From: Myxococcota bacterium | Lineage (GTDB): Bacteria > Myxococcota > B64-G9 | Length of the DNA: 64,000 nucleotides | Reading direction: 5' to 3' | NCBI GenBank assembly: GCA_022710975.1 | Contig: JAKLGA010000001.1 | Location: forward strand, 558,001 to 622,000 | Shown: positions 26,308 through 33,391 of the stretch, in pieces | How the letters are laid out: every line of letters begins with the position of its first letter | Numbering within the stretch: the first letter of the stretch is position 1 | Notes under the pieces: generated by a model | Told to the model about the DNA's origin: nothing | What the model saw: only the letters and a program-made list of their open reading frames with translations | Database searches by the model: none | Made by a program: the position numbers and the translations under genes

Positions 26308-26678
26308 CCCTGGCCGGTGAGGCGGAAGAAGATCTCCCGGGTGTGGGCGCAGCGCCGGCAGGAGACCCGGGCCACCCGCAGGCGCTGGCCATCGACCAGC
26401 CGGGCCAGGTGCTCGTCCACCCGGACCTCGCCGCCGCACACCGGGCAGGGCAGGCCCTCGGCCCGGGGCTCGACCACCGCGGGGGAGCTCACCTCGAGGG
26501 GCCGGGACGGATCGCCGCCGGGCGCGGCCCGGGCCTCGGCCTCCCGGCGCCAGGCCTCCTCGGCGGCCGCCTGGGCTTCCCGGCGCCCCTGGGCGCGGCG
26601 CCGGGCCGCCGCCGCCAGGTGCCAGACCAGGCTCACCAGCGCGCCGCCGACCAGGGCGAAGAGCAGCAAGCGGCCCAT
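26304..26678 (-). CDS. Membrane-anchored zinc-ribbon protein
   Basis: 124 residues: one N-terminal transmembrane helix (LLLFALVGGALVSLVWHLAA), a charged Ala/Arg/Glu-rich stretch likely helical (28-60), and a C-terminal zinc ribbon with CPVCGG and CRRC. No known function. ATG 26678 is preferred because GGAGAGG lies about 6 nt upstream; an in-frame ATG at 26684 would add two residues. Encoded upstream of, and on the same strand as, the cysteine desulfurase operon. Confidence 0.6.
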   Translation of the reverse strand: MGRLLLFALVGGALVSLVWHLAAAARRRAQGRREAQAAAEEAWRREAEARAAPGGDPSRPLEVSSPAVVEPRAEGLPCPVCGGEVRVDEHLARLVDGQRLRVARVSCRRCAHTREIFFRLTGQG

Positions 26679-26699
26679 GGCCATCCTCTCCGGCGCGGG

Positions 26700-26729
26700 T
26701 TGACAGGACCCGCCCCGTCCCCCTACCGT
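26700..26729 (+). promoter_or_regulatory. Sigma-70 promoter of the thioesterase gene, probably leaderless
   Basis: TTGACA (perfect), 18-bp spacer, TACCGT. The -10 box ends 8 bp before ATG 26738 and no Shine-Dalgarno sequence is present, so transcription and translation starts should nearly coincide. Confidence 0.6.
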
Positions 26730-26737
26730 ACCCAGCC

Positions 26738-27133
26738 ATGCGCAAGGAAGCCAGCCTGGAGGTGGTGGTCGAGTTCGAGGACGTGGACTCCTACCAGATC
26801 GCCCACCACACCAAGCTGGTGGCCTACCTCGAACGGGCGAGGGTGCGGCTGTTCGCCGCGGTGGGGCTCGACCTGCGCGCCGGGCCCTTCCACATGGTGC
26901 TGTACGAGCTCCAGGTGGACTTCAAGAAACCGGCCCAGCTCCTCGACCGCCTCCAGGTGGCGGCCTGGGTGGAGGAGCTCAGCGAGGTCAAGCTGGTGCT
27001 CGGTTATCGCATCCAGGGTCCCCAGGGACTGGTGTGCAAGGCCCGGACCGCCCTCGTGTTCGTGGATCCGGCCAGCAAGGGCATCCTGCCCGTGCCCGAG
27101 GAGGCGGCCCGCAGGCTCGCCCCAACCTCCTGA
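26738..27133 (+). CDS. Hotdog-fold acyl-CoA/ACP thioesterase (4HBT/YbgC-like)
   Basis: 131-residue single hotdog domain. The segment VEFEDVDSYQIAHHTKLVAYLERARVRLF aligns with the YbgC/4-hydroxybenzoyl-CoA thioesterase motif (YxDTDxxGxVxHxxYxxxFExAR; only part quoted), with the candidate catalytic Asp retained. It hydrolyses an acyl-CoA or acyl-ACP thioester of unknown chain. It has its own promoter and lies 171 bp before the ACP-ketosynthase operon on the same strand, where an acyl-releasing enzyme would make sense. ATG chosen from the leaderless promoter position. Confidence 0.75.
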   Translation: MRKEASLEVVVEFEDVDSYQIAHHTKLVAYLERARVRLFAAVGLDLRAGPFHMVLYELQVDFKKPAQLLDRLQVAAWVEELSEVKLVLGYRIQGPQGLVCKARTALVFVDPASKGILPVPEEAARRLAPTS

Positions 27134-27219
27134 GAAGGCGTATTATTTTTGTTGTTCCGACCGTTGCGCAGCGTGCGGGAACGCACGCCCCGACCGCCCG
27201 GCCTCGAGCCCGGGATTGC

Positions 27220-27248
27220 TTGACACATTCTCGGGAATCCCGTAAATC
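27220..27248 (+). promoter_or_regulatory. Sigma-70 promoter of the acyl-chain operon, with an internal palindrome
   Basis: TTGACA (perfect), 17-bp spacer, TAAATC. The spacer ends in the perfect inverted repeat CGGGAATCCCG (27232-27242), well placed for a repressor. Transcription would start about 50 bp before the ACP ATG at 27305. An AT-rich block (27135-27160) lies upstream. Confidence 0.65.
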
Positions 27249-27304
27249 CTTGGCACCTTCCGACGTCCAATGACGGAGGGTGGCCCGGTGGAGGTGCAAC
27301 CGGC

Positions 27305-27613
27305 ATGAATCCAGTCGAACCGAAGACCCTGGGCGAGATCCGCGACCTGGTGCTGGACTACTTCGCCGACGAGTGCGACATCGACCGCGGGACCATCTCG
27401 GACGAGACCGACATCATCCGCGACCTGGAGGGCGACTCGCTCATGCTGCTCGCCCTCCTGGAGATGTTCCGCAAGAAGTACGGCCTCACCGTCGAGCTGA
27501 AGTCGCTCGGCAAGCACCTGATGAAGCGCCCGGCTCGCACCGTGGGCCAGGTGGTGTCGCTCACCGCCGAGCTGGTCAGGCACGGCAACGACATCCTCAG
27601 CGTCGAGCTGTGA
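27305..27613 (+). CDS. Acyl carrier protein
   Basis: 102-residue carrier protein. The phosphopantetheine attachment Ser45 is in the LEGDSLMLLALLEMF motif (consensus DSL), preceded by the usual acidic helix (ISDETDIIRDL). It differs from housekeeping AcpP in its longer C-terminal helix (about residues 75-102, Val/Leu-rich), and it begins the operon with ketosynthase and KASIII-like enzymes, so it is a dedicated carrier. ATG 27305 has GGAGG with 10-nt spacing. It probably tethers the growing acyl chain for the downstream enzymes. Confidence 0.88.
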   Translation: MNPVEPKTLGEIRDLVLDYFADECDIDRGTISDETDIIRDLEGDSLMLLALLEMFRKKYGLTVELKSLGKHLMKRPARTVGQVVSLTAELVRHGNDILSVEL

Positions 27614-27656
27614 CGCCGGGCCGCCCGCCGGGCGGCGCACGCGAGGAGAGCCTCGG

Positions 27657-28904
27657 ATGCCTGGCGAGTCTGGCGCTGCGCGCGTGCCCCGGGTGGCCGT
27701 GACCGGCCTGGGGCTCGTGACCGGGCTCGGGCTGGAGCTCGAGAGCTCCTGGCGCGGGCTGCTGGAGGGCCGCAACGCCACCGCGCGCTTCCGCGCCTTC
27801 GATCCCACGGGCTTGGCCTGCACCTTCGGGGTGGAGCTGCCCCCGGAGGTGGAGGCCCTGTTCGCCGCCCACATCAAGCCGCGCCAGCGGGCCCAGATGA
27901 CCCGTGGCACCATGCTCGCCTGCGCGACCGCGCAGCAGGCCGCGCAGCACGCCCGGCTCGAGGAGCGCCTGGGCGACCGCGCCCGGGTGGGCGTGGTGCT
28001 GGGCGCCACCGGCACCGGCTACGCCCCGCGGGACGGCGCGCTCGACGAGCACCGCATCCTGCGCAACATGGCCAGCGCCTCGGCCGCCTGGGTGAGCCTC
28101 AAGGGCAAGTTCCAGGGCCCGTCCTGCGTGGTGTCCACCGCCTGCTCCTCCGGGGCCTACGCGCTGCACGCGGCCCAGCTCCTGCTCACCACGGGCCAGT
28201 GCGACGTGGTGCTGGCCGGCGCGGCCGACTCGGCCATCTCCTACCTGGACGTGCAGGGCTTCTGCTCCCTGATGGCGCTGTGCGAGGACGTGCCGGACCC
28301 GGCCCTCGCCTCCCGCCCCTTCGATCTCCACCGCTCGGGCTTCGTGATCGGCGAGGGCGGCGGGGTGTTGGTGCTCGAGACCCGGGAGCACGCCCGGCGC
28401 ACGGGCGCCCGGGTGCTGGCCGAGCTGTCGCTGCCGGGGCTGTGCTGCGAGGGGTACAACATCATCTCCCCGGAGCCCGGCGGGCTGAGCATGGCGCGGG
28501 CCATGCGCCTGGCGCTGGAGAACGCGGGCCTCCAGCCCGCGGACATCGGCTACCTCAACGCCCACGGCACCTCGACCCAGCTCAACGACCTGTACGAGAC
28601 CCAGGCCATCCGGGCGGTGTTCGGAGAGCACGCCGCGCGGCTGCCCGTGTCCTCCACCAAGTCCATGACCGGGCACTGCCTGTCGGCCGCGGCCGGGGTG
28701 GAGGCGGTCATCAGCGTGATGGCGCTGGTCGAGGGCTGGCTCCCGCCCACGCGCAACCTGGCGGAGCCGGATCCCGCCCTGGGGCTCGACTTCATCCCCG
28801 GGCGCGCGCGGCGGGTGGCGCCCGAGGAGCTCCGGCACGTGATGTCCAACTCCTTCGCCTTCGGCGGCCAGAACGGGGTGTGCATCTTCTCGCGCTGCCC
28901 CTGA
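27657..28904 (+). CDS. Beta-ketoacyl-ACP synthase, KAS II/FabF-type
   Basis: 415-residue condensing enzyme. The Cys-His-His triad is complete: Cys163 in [11 protein letters not shown], His303 in [11 protein letters not shown] and His340 in [16 protein letters not shown]. It makes a C-C bond by decarboxylative Claisen condensation on ACP-bound substrate. Length is close to FabF. ATG 27657 is preceded by GAGGAGAGCC. It follows the ACP gene after 43 bp and is immediately followed by a KASIII-like gene. Because it has dedicated partners it is probably not the housekeeping FabF. Confidence 0.92.
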   Translation: MPGESGAARVPRVAVTGLGLVTGLGLELESSWRGLLEGRNATARFRAFDPTGLACTFGVELPPEVEALFAAHIKPRQRAQMTRGTMLACATAQQAAQHARLEERLGDRARVGVVLGATGTGYAPRDGALDEHRILRNMASASAAWVSLKGKFQGPSCVVSTACSSGAYALHAAQLLLTTGQCDVVLAGAADSAISYLDVQGFCSLMALCEDVPDPALASRPFDLHRSGFVIGEGGGVLVLETREHARRTGARVLAELSLPGLCCEGYNIISPEPGGLSMARAMRLALENAGLQPADIGYLNAHGTSTQLNDLYETQAIRAVFGEHAARLPVSSTKSMTGHCLSAAAGVEAVISVMALVEGWLPPTRNLAEPDPALGLDFIPGRARRVAPEELRHVMSNSFAFGGQNGVCIFSRCP

Positions 28905-28927
28905 GGCGGCGCGGCCGGGAGGTCCCA

Positions 28928-30046
28928 GTGCCCCAGCCCGTGTACATCGCCGGCAGCGGCACCTACCTGCCGGGCCCGCCCGTCGCCTTCGACGACATCG
29001 AGAGGGTGCTGGGCCGGCTGACCGAGGCCCCGGAGAAGATCCAGCGCTGGATCGAGCGCACCGCCCCGGTGATGAAGGAGCTGCTGGCGGTGCGCTGGTT
29101 CCACTACGCGCTCGACCCGGTCACCCGGCGTTTCACCGACGACAACGTGAGCATGTCGGTCAAGGCCGCCCGGCTGGCCCTGGAGCACGCCGGGCTCGCG
29201 CCGACGGACGTGGATCTCATCTGCTACGGCTCGGCCCACCAGGACCAGATGCCCACCACCTCGGTGCGCATCCAGGCCGAGCTGGGCATCGAGAGCTGCG
29301 AGGAGCTGGGGCTGCACGCCAACTGCACCTCGGCCTACAAGGCCTTCTACCTGGCCCACCAGCTCGTGCGCGCGGGCCAGAACCGCTGCGCGCTGGTGCT
29401 GTCCTCCAGCGTGGCCTCCTCGGAGCTGTGCGCCGAGTACTACAACCAGGCCAGGGTGGATCGGGAGTCGCTGTTCCTGCGCTGGTTCCTGTGCGACGGG
29501 GCCGGGGCGGTGGTGCTCTGCGCCGATCGAGCCCGCTCCAAGGGCTTCGAGGTGGAGACGAGCTACATCGAGTCGGTGGGCGGCAAGCGCGACCCGCTCA
29601 TGTTCAACCACCGGCCGGCCCACTGGATCTCCCCGCGGCAGGAGTGGGACGAGGCGCGGCACCACCTGCGCCAGAACTTCGCCAACTCGCTGGGCGAGGG
29701 TATGTTCCAGGAGGGCGGGGCGTCCATCTTCCTGCGAGGCTTCCAGCGCATGCTGGCCCGCTGCCCCGTGCCGCTGGAGAGCATCCGCCTGTTCCAGGTC
29801 AACCTGCCGACCCGCCACATCGTCGAGTCGGTCATGGACGAGTTCGAGCGCCTGGGGCTGCCGCGCGAGCGCTTCTACACCAAGCTGCACGAGCTGGGTT
29901 ACAGCGGGCCGCCCATGGCGCTCATCTGCCTGGACCGCATCGTGCGCGAGGAGCGCCTGCGGCCGGGCGAGCGCGTGGCCAGCTTCGTGACCGAGGTGTC
30001 CAAGTTCATGCAGGCCGGCTACCTGCTGCGGGCCCACGGAGCCTGA
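28928..30046 (+). CDS. KASIII-like (thiolase-fold) enzyme with altered catalytic residues
   Basis: 372 residues in the FabH family fold. It opens VYIAGSGTYLPGPPVAFDDI and includes MSVKAARLALEHAGL, the nucleophile Cys133 in LGLHANCTSAYKAF, and VASFVTEVSKFMQAGYLL near the end. In FabH the other two catalytic residues are His (HQAN) and Asn (GNTSAA). The equivalent positions here read FQVN and GYSGPP, so both appear lost while Cys is kept. That suggests an acyl-transfer rather than decarboxylative condensing role, as in CerJ-type enzymes, but this is inference. GTG 28928 has GGAGG 5 nt upstream. The next gene starts 4 bp after its stop. Confidence 0.82.
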   Translation: MPQPVYIAGSGTYLPGPPVAFDDIERVLGRLTEAPEKIQRWIERTAPVMKELLAVRWFHYALDPVTRRFTDDNVSMSVKAARLALEHAGLAPTDVDLICYGSAHQDQMPTTSVRIQAELGIESCEELGLHANCTSAYKAFYLAHQLVRAGQNRCALVLSSSVASSELCAEYYNQARVDRESLFLRWFLCDGAGAVVLCADRARSKGFEVETSYIESVGGKRDPLMFNHRPAHWISPRQEWDEARHHLRQNFANSLGEGMFQEGGASIFLRGFQRMLARCPVPLESIRLFQVNLPTRHIVESVMDEFERLGLPRERFYTKLHELGYSGPPMALICLDRIVREERLRPGERVASFVTEVSKFMQAGYLLRAHGA

Positions 30047-30049
30047 CGC

Positions 30050-30991
30050 TTGTCGCCCGAGCCCACCACCGCGTTCGCCTTCCCCGGGGTGGGCGTGCGC
30101 CTGTGCGGGCACGAGCCGGGCTGGGTGGCGCGCCACCCCAAGGCGTTCCGCCCGCTGCTGCGCCTGGCCTCGGAGCGGGCGGGCGTCGAGCTGGCCTCGC
30201 GGCTCGAGGGCGGCGGGTTCGAGGCCCTCGACGATCGCGCCCGGCAGCTCCTCACCTTCGCCTTCAGCGCGGGCCTGTGGCGCGTGCTGGGCGCGCGGGC
30301 GCGGCCCGTGGCGCTGGCCGCCACCTCCTTCGGGGTGTACGCCGCGCTGGAGGCCGCCGGCAGCCTGCCCTTCGCCGACGCCATGGCGGCCCTGGAGCGG
30401 GCGGAGGCGGTGGTGGCCGAGACCGCCCGCGGCGTGGGCGGCGGCCTGGGGGTGGTGCTGGGCATGGACGGGGCCGATCTGGCCGCCCTGCTGGACGACC
30501 CGCGCCGCCGCAGCCTGTGCCTGGTGAACCAGAACAGCGACCTGTGCTGCGTGGTGGCCGGCCTGCGGCGCGAGCTCGAGGACTTCCTGCGCGAGTGCGC
30601 CTCGCTGGGCGCGCTCAAGGCCGAGCTGCTCGAGGTGGCCCTGCCCTACCACCACCCGCGCCTGCTGGCCGGCGCCAGCGAGCGTTTCCGCGGGTTCCTG
30701 GCCGGGCTGCGCTGGCGGCCCGCGGCCGTGCCCGTGATCTCCTCCCTCGATCGGCGCTGGCTCCGCGAGCCGGAGGAGCTCGCCGACTTCACCGCCCGCA
30801 ACATCGCCGAGCCCATCTCATGGCGCGCGGTGGTGGCCGAGCTGCACGCCCGGGGCGTGCGGCGCCTGGTCGAGTGCGGCCCGGGCCTGTCGCTCACGCA
30901 GAACGGGCGCTTCATGCCCTACGAGCTCGCCTACCTGAACGTGCGCAGCGCCGGCCGCGCGCTCGGCCTCGAGCCTGGGGCCGCGCCGTGA
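30050..30991 (+). CDS. Acyltransferase-like (malonyl-CoA:ACP transacylase fold) protein
   Basis: 313 residues resembling FabD/PKS acyltransferase domains: AFAFPGVGVRLCGHEPGW at the start, a nucleophile motif region VALAATSFGVYAAL with Ser93, a His in ALPYHHPRLL (201/202) and a C-terminal LVECGPGLSLT. The canonical GHSxG motif has become TSFG, so the usual His before the Ser is gone. It may load an unusual extender unit or be a remodelled hydrolase-like acyltransferase. TTG 30050 is 4 bp after the preceding stop. Its 3' end overlaps the dehydrogenase start as GTGA. Confidence 0.75.
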   Translation: MSPEPTTAFAFPGVGVRLCGHEPGWVARHPKAFRPLLRLASERAGVELASRLEGGGFEALDDRARQLLTFAFSAGLWRVLGARARPVALAATSFGVYAALEAAGSLPFADAMAALERAEAVVAETARGVGGGLGVVLGMDGADLAALLDDPRRRSLCLVNQNSDLCCVVAGLRRELEDFLRECASLGALKAELLEVALPYHHPRLLAGASERFRGFLAGLRWRPAAVPVISSLDRRWLREPEELADFTARNIAEPISWRAVVAELHARGVRRLVECGPGLSLTQNGRFMPYELAYLNVRSAGRALGLEPGAAP

Positions 30992-31986
30992 TCCGGGTGT
31001 GGATCGCGGGCACCGGCCGCATGGCCCGCAGCCTCGGCGCCCACCTGCTGCTGGCGGGCCTGCCGGTGACCTGGCTGAGCCGGGACGCGGGCCGGCGTGA
31101 TGAGCTCGCGCGCTTCGGCGCCCGGGCGGCCCGCCGGGCGGCGCGCGCGCGCGGCGCCGCGCCCGAGGCCGGCGCCGCGTTGCTCGCGCAGGGCGGGCCG
31201 GCGGTGCCTGGGGCGGTGCTCGAGGTGGTCGAGGAGGATCTGGCGGCCAAGCGCGCCGTGTGGGCGGAGCTCACGCCCCGGCTGCCGACCGGTTGCCTGC
31301 GGCTGACCGGCTCCTCGTCGCTGCTGCCCGAGGAGATCGGCCCCGGGCTGCTGGGCCTGCACTGCTTCCACCCGGTGGAGCTGTGCCCGTGGGCCGAGCT
31401 GGTCCTGCCGCCGGGCGCGGCGGCGGCGGACGTGGCCGGCGCCAGGGCCCTGGCCGAGGGCGCGGGCCTCCAGGTGGTGGAGGAGTCGGGCCCGGCCGCC
31501 CTGCTGGCCAACCGGCTGCTGCTGCCGGCCCAGGCGCTGGCGGCCCGGGCGGTCGCGGCGGGCCTGCCCCCGGCGGAGGTGGACGCGGCCGCGCGGGGCG
31601 GCCTGCTGCCGCTGGGCCCGCTGGCGCTCATGGACGAGGTGGGCCTGGACTTGATCGCCGCGGCCGTGGAGAATTACCGGCGCCGCCTGTCCCCCGAGCA
31701 GGCGGGGGAGCTGGACGGGCTGCGGGGCGTGCTGGGCGCGCTCCTGGCCCAGGGCCGGCGCGGTCGCGTGGCCGGCGACGGTTTCCTGGCGGCGCGGCCG
31801 CTGCCCTGGGCGCCGCGCGCCGCCCGCCCGGGAGAGCTCGAGGAGCTCGCGGCCGCGTGCCGGCGCGGGTCGCTGGCCGGTGCGGCCCGGGCGCTCGCGG
31901 CGGGCTGGCTCGGGCGCGAGGCCCTGGAGCGGCTCCTGCGGGGCGCGCTGGGCTGGTCCGAGGGGCTCGAGGAGAACGAGGCGTGA
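30988..31986 (+). CDS. 3-hydroxyacyl-CoA dehydrogenase
   Basis: 332 residues. N-terminal NAD-binding Rossmann fold (VWIAGTGRMARSLGAHL, last Gly of GxGxxG replaced by Ala). The catalytic dyad is His125 in GLHCFHPV and Glu137 in WAELV, as in HCDH enzymes, and the C-terminal domain has GPLALMDEVGLD. It oxidises 3-hydroxyacyl thioesters to 3-ketoacyl, or in this synthetic setting reduces 3-ketoacyl. It would do the job that FabG does in normal fatty acid synthesis. GTG 30988 overlaps the previous stop by 4 bp. Confidence 0.85.
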   Translation: MIRVWIAGTGRMARSLGAHLLLAGLPVTWLSRDAGRRDELARFGARAARRAARARGAAPEAGAALLAQGGPAVPGAVLEVVEEDLAAKRAVWAELTPRLPTGCLRLTGSSSLLPEEIGPGLLGLHCFHPVELCPWAELVLPPGAAAADVAGARALAEGAGLQVVEESGPAALLANRLLLPAQALAARAVAAGLPPAEVDAAARGGLLPLGPLALMDEVGLDLIAAAVENYRRRLSPEQAGELDGLRGVLGALLAQGRRGRVAGDGFLAARPLPWAPRAARPGELEELAAACRRGSLAGAARALAAGWLGREALERLLRGALGWSEGLEENEA

Positions 31987-32726
31987 GGCTCCACTACGAG
32001 ATGCGTGGCGACCTGGGCGTGCTGCGCTTGCACAACCCGCCCCACAACGCGCTGGTCTCCCCGGTGTTCGCCGCGCGGGCGGAGCTGGCCGCCTTCCTGG
32101 CCCAGCCCGAGCTGCGCGGGGTGATGGTGGTGGGCGAGGGGCGCCACTTCTGCGCCGGGGCCAACGTGGAGGCGCTGCGCGCCGCGGTCCACGGCGATCC
32201 GCGCGAGCTCGGCGCCAGCATGCGTGAGGGCCAGGCGCTGCTGGAGCTCATCGCCAACGCGCCGGTGCCGGTGGTGGCGCTGGTGCGCGGCTCCTGCCTG
32301 GGGGCCGGGCTGGAGATCGCCCTGGCCTGCCACTTCCGCCTGGCCACGCCGAACGCGCTGCTGGGCTTCCCCGAGACGGACCACGGCCTGCTGCCCGGCC
32401 TGGGCGGCGTGCTGGCCTCGCTGGGCGTGATGCCCCGGGCGCGGGCCCTGGAGCTGGTCCTCTCGGGCCGGCTGGTGCGGGGTGAGGAGGCGGCGGCCTT
32501 CGGCCTGCTGGTGGATCGGTGCGTGCCCGCCGGGCGCCTGGAGGCCGAGGGCGAGGAGCTGCTCCACGGCCTGGTCGCGTCTCGATCCGCCAGCCTGGTG
32601 CACGAGGTGGTGCAGGCCGTGCAGCGGGCCACTCGCCTGGGCCACGAGGAGGCCCTGCGGGCGGAGGGCGAGGCCTTCTGCCGGCTGGCCAGCCTGGCCG
32701 CCGAGCGGGGGGGCGAGGAGCCTTGA
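31983..32726 (+). CDS. Enoyl-CoA hydratase/isomerase (crotonase), copy A
   Basis: 247 residues, the normal crotonase length. Oxyanion-hole segments are HFCAGANVEAL and GSCLGAGLEIAL. Both hydratase glutamates are present: Glu in GAGLE (equivalent of rat Glu144) and in GFPETDHGLLPG (equivalent of Glu164). It should therefore hydrate or dehydrate an enoyl/3-hydroxyacyl thioester rather than decarboxylate. GTG 31983 overlaps the preceding stop (GTGA). A second crotonase follows with 4-bp overlap. Confidence 0.87.
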   Translation: MRLHYEMRGDLGVLRLHNPPHNALVSPVFAARAELAAFLAQPELRGVMVVGEGRHFCAGANVEALRAAVHGDPRELGASMREGQALLELIANAPVPVVALVRGSCLGAGLEIALACHFRLATPNALLGFPETDHGLLPGLGGVLASLGVMPRARALELVLSGRLVRGEEAAAFGLLVDRCVPAGRLEAEGEELLHGLVASRSASLVHEVVQAVQRATRLGHEEALRAEGEAFCRLASLAAERGGEEP

Positions 32727-33391
32727 GCCGGGTGGCGCCCACCCTCGACTTCAGCGTCGAGGATCGCGTCGGCCACCTGGTGCTGGACAGCCCTCCGCGC
32801 AACGAGACCACCCACGCCCTGTTCCAGGATCTGGCCCGCCTGCGCCGGGACCTGCTGGCCGGCCTCGACCTGGCGGGCATGATCGTCTACGGGCGGGGGC
32901 GCCACTTCTCCTCGGGCGCCGACGTGGCCGAGCTGCGGGAGCTGCTGCGGAACTGCCAGCCGGGGCGCACCCCGGCCTTCCTGACGGACAACCTGGACAA
33001 CCTGCTGGCGCTCGAGCAGCTGCCCTTCCCGGTGGTGGCCGCGGTCAACGGCTGCTGCTACGGGGCCGGGCTGGAGCTGGCGCTGGCCTGCCACTTCCGG
33101 GTGGCGGCCCCGCGGGCCGTGTTCGCCCTGCCCGAGGTGAGCTTCGGGCTGATGCCCGGCTGCGGCGGCTCGGTGCGGCTCACCCGGCTGGTGGGCCGGG
33201 CCCGGGCGCTCGAGCTGGTGCTCACCGGCCGCTCCCTGCTGGCGGACGAGGCCCAGACCATCGGCCTGGTGGATCTGCTGGCCGGGCGGCACGAGCTGCT
33301 GACCACGGCCCGCAGGCTGATCCACGCGCTGCACCGCACCAGCGGCGAGGCCGGCTGGCGGAGCGGCCCGCGCGCCCGGGGGCGGGCGTGA
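32723..33391 (+). CDS. Enoyl-CoA hydratase/isomerase (crotonase), copy B
   Basis: 222 residues, slightly short for a crotonase because the C-terminal helical region is reduced. Oxyanion segments are HFSSGADVAEL and GCCYGAGLELAL. Both candidate catalytic Glu are kept (GAGLE and LPEVSFGLMPG). TTG 32723 overlaps the stop of copy A as TTGA; GTG 32732 is an alternative without coupling. Two crotonases in a row, both intact, suggest two successive steps or two chain positions. One could also act as an isomerase. It ends overlapping the radical SAM gene (GTGA). Confidence 0.83.
   Translation: MSRVAPTLDFSVEDRVGHLVLDSPPRNETTHALFQDLARLRRDLLAGLDLAGMIVYGRGRHFSSGADVAELRELLRNCQPGRTPAFLTDNLDNLLALEQLPFPVVAAVNGCCYGAGLELALACHFRVAAPRAVFALPEVSFGLMPGCGGSVRLTRLVGRARALELVLTGRSLLADEAQTIGLVDLLAGRHELLTTARRLIHALHRTSGEAGWRSGPRARGRA

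Noticed and set aside
27249-27266. Second sigma-54 promoter (TTGGCACCTTCCGAC)
   Set aside because: The -24-like TGGCAC is present but the base pair expected at -12 (GC 12 bp after GG) is missing.
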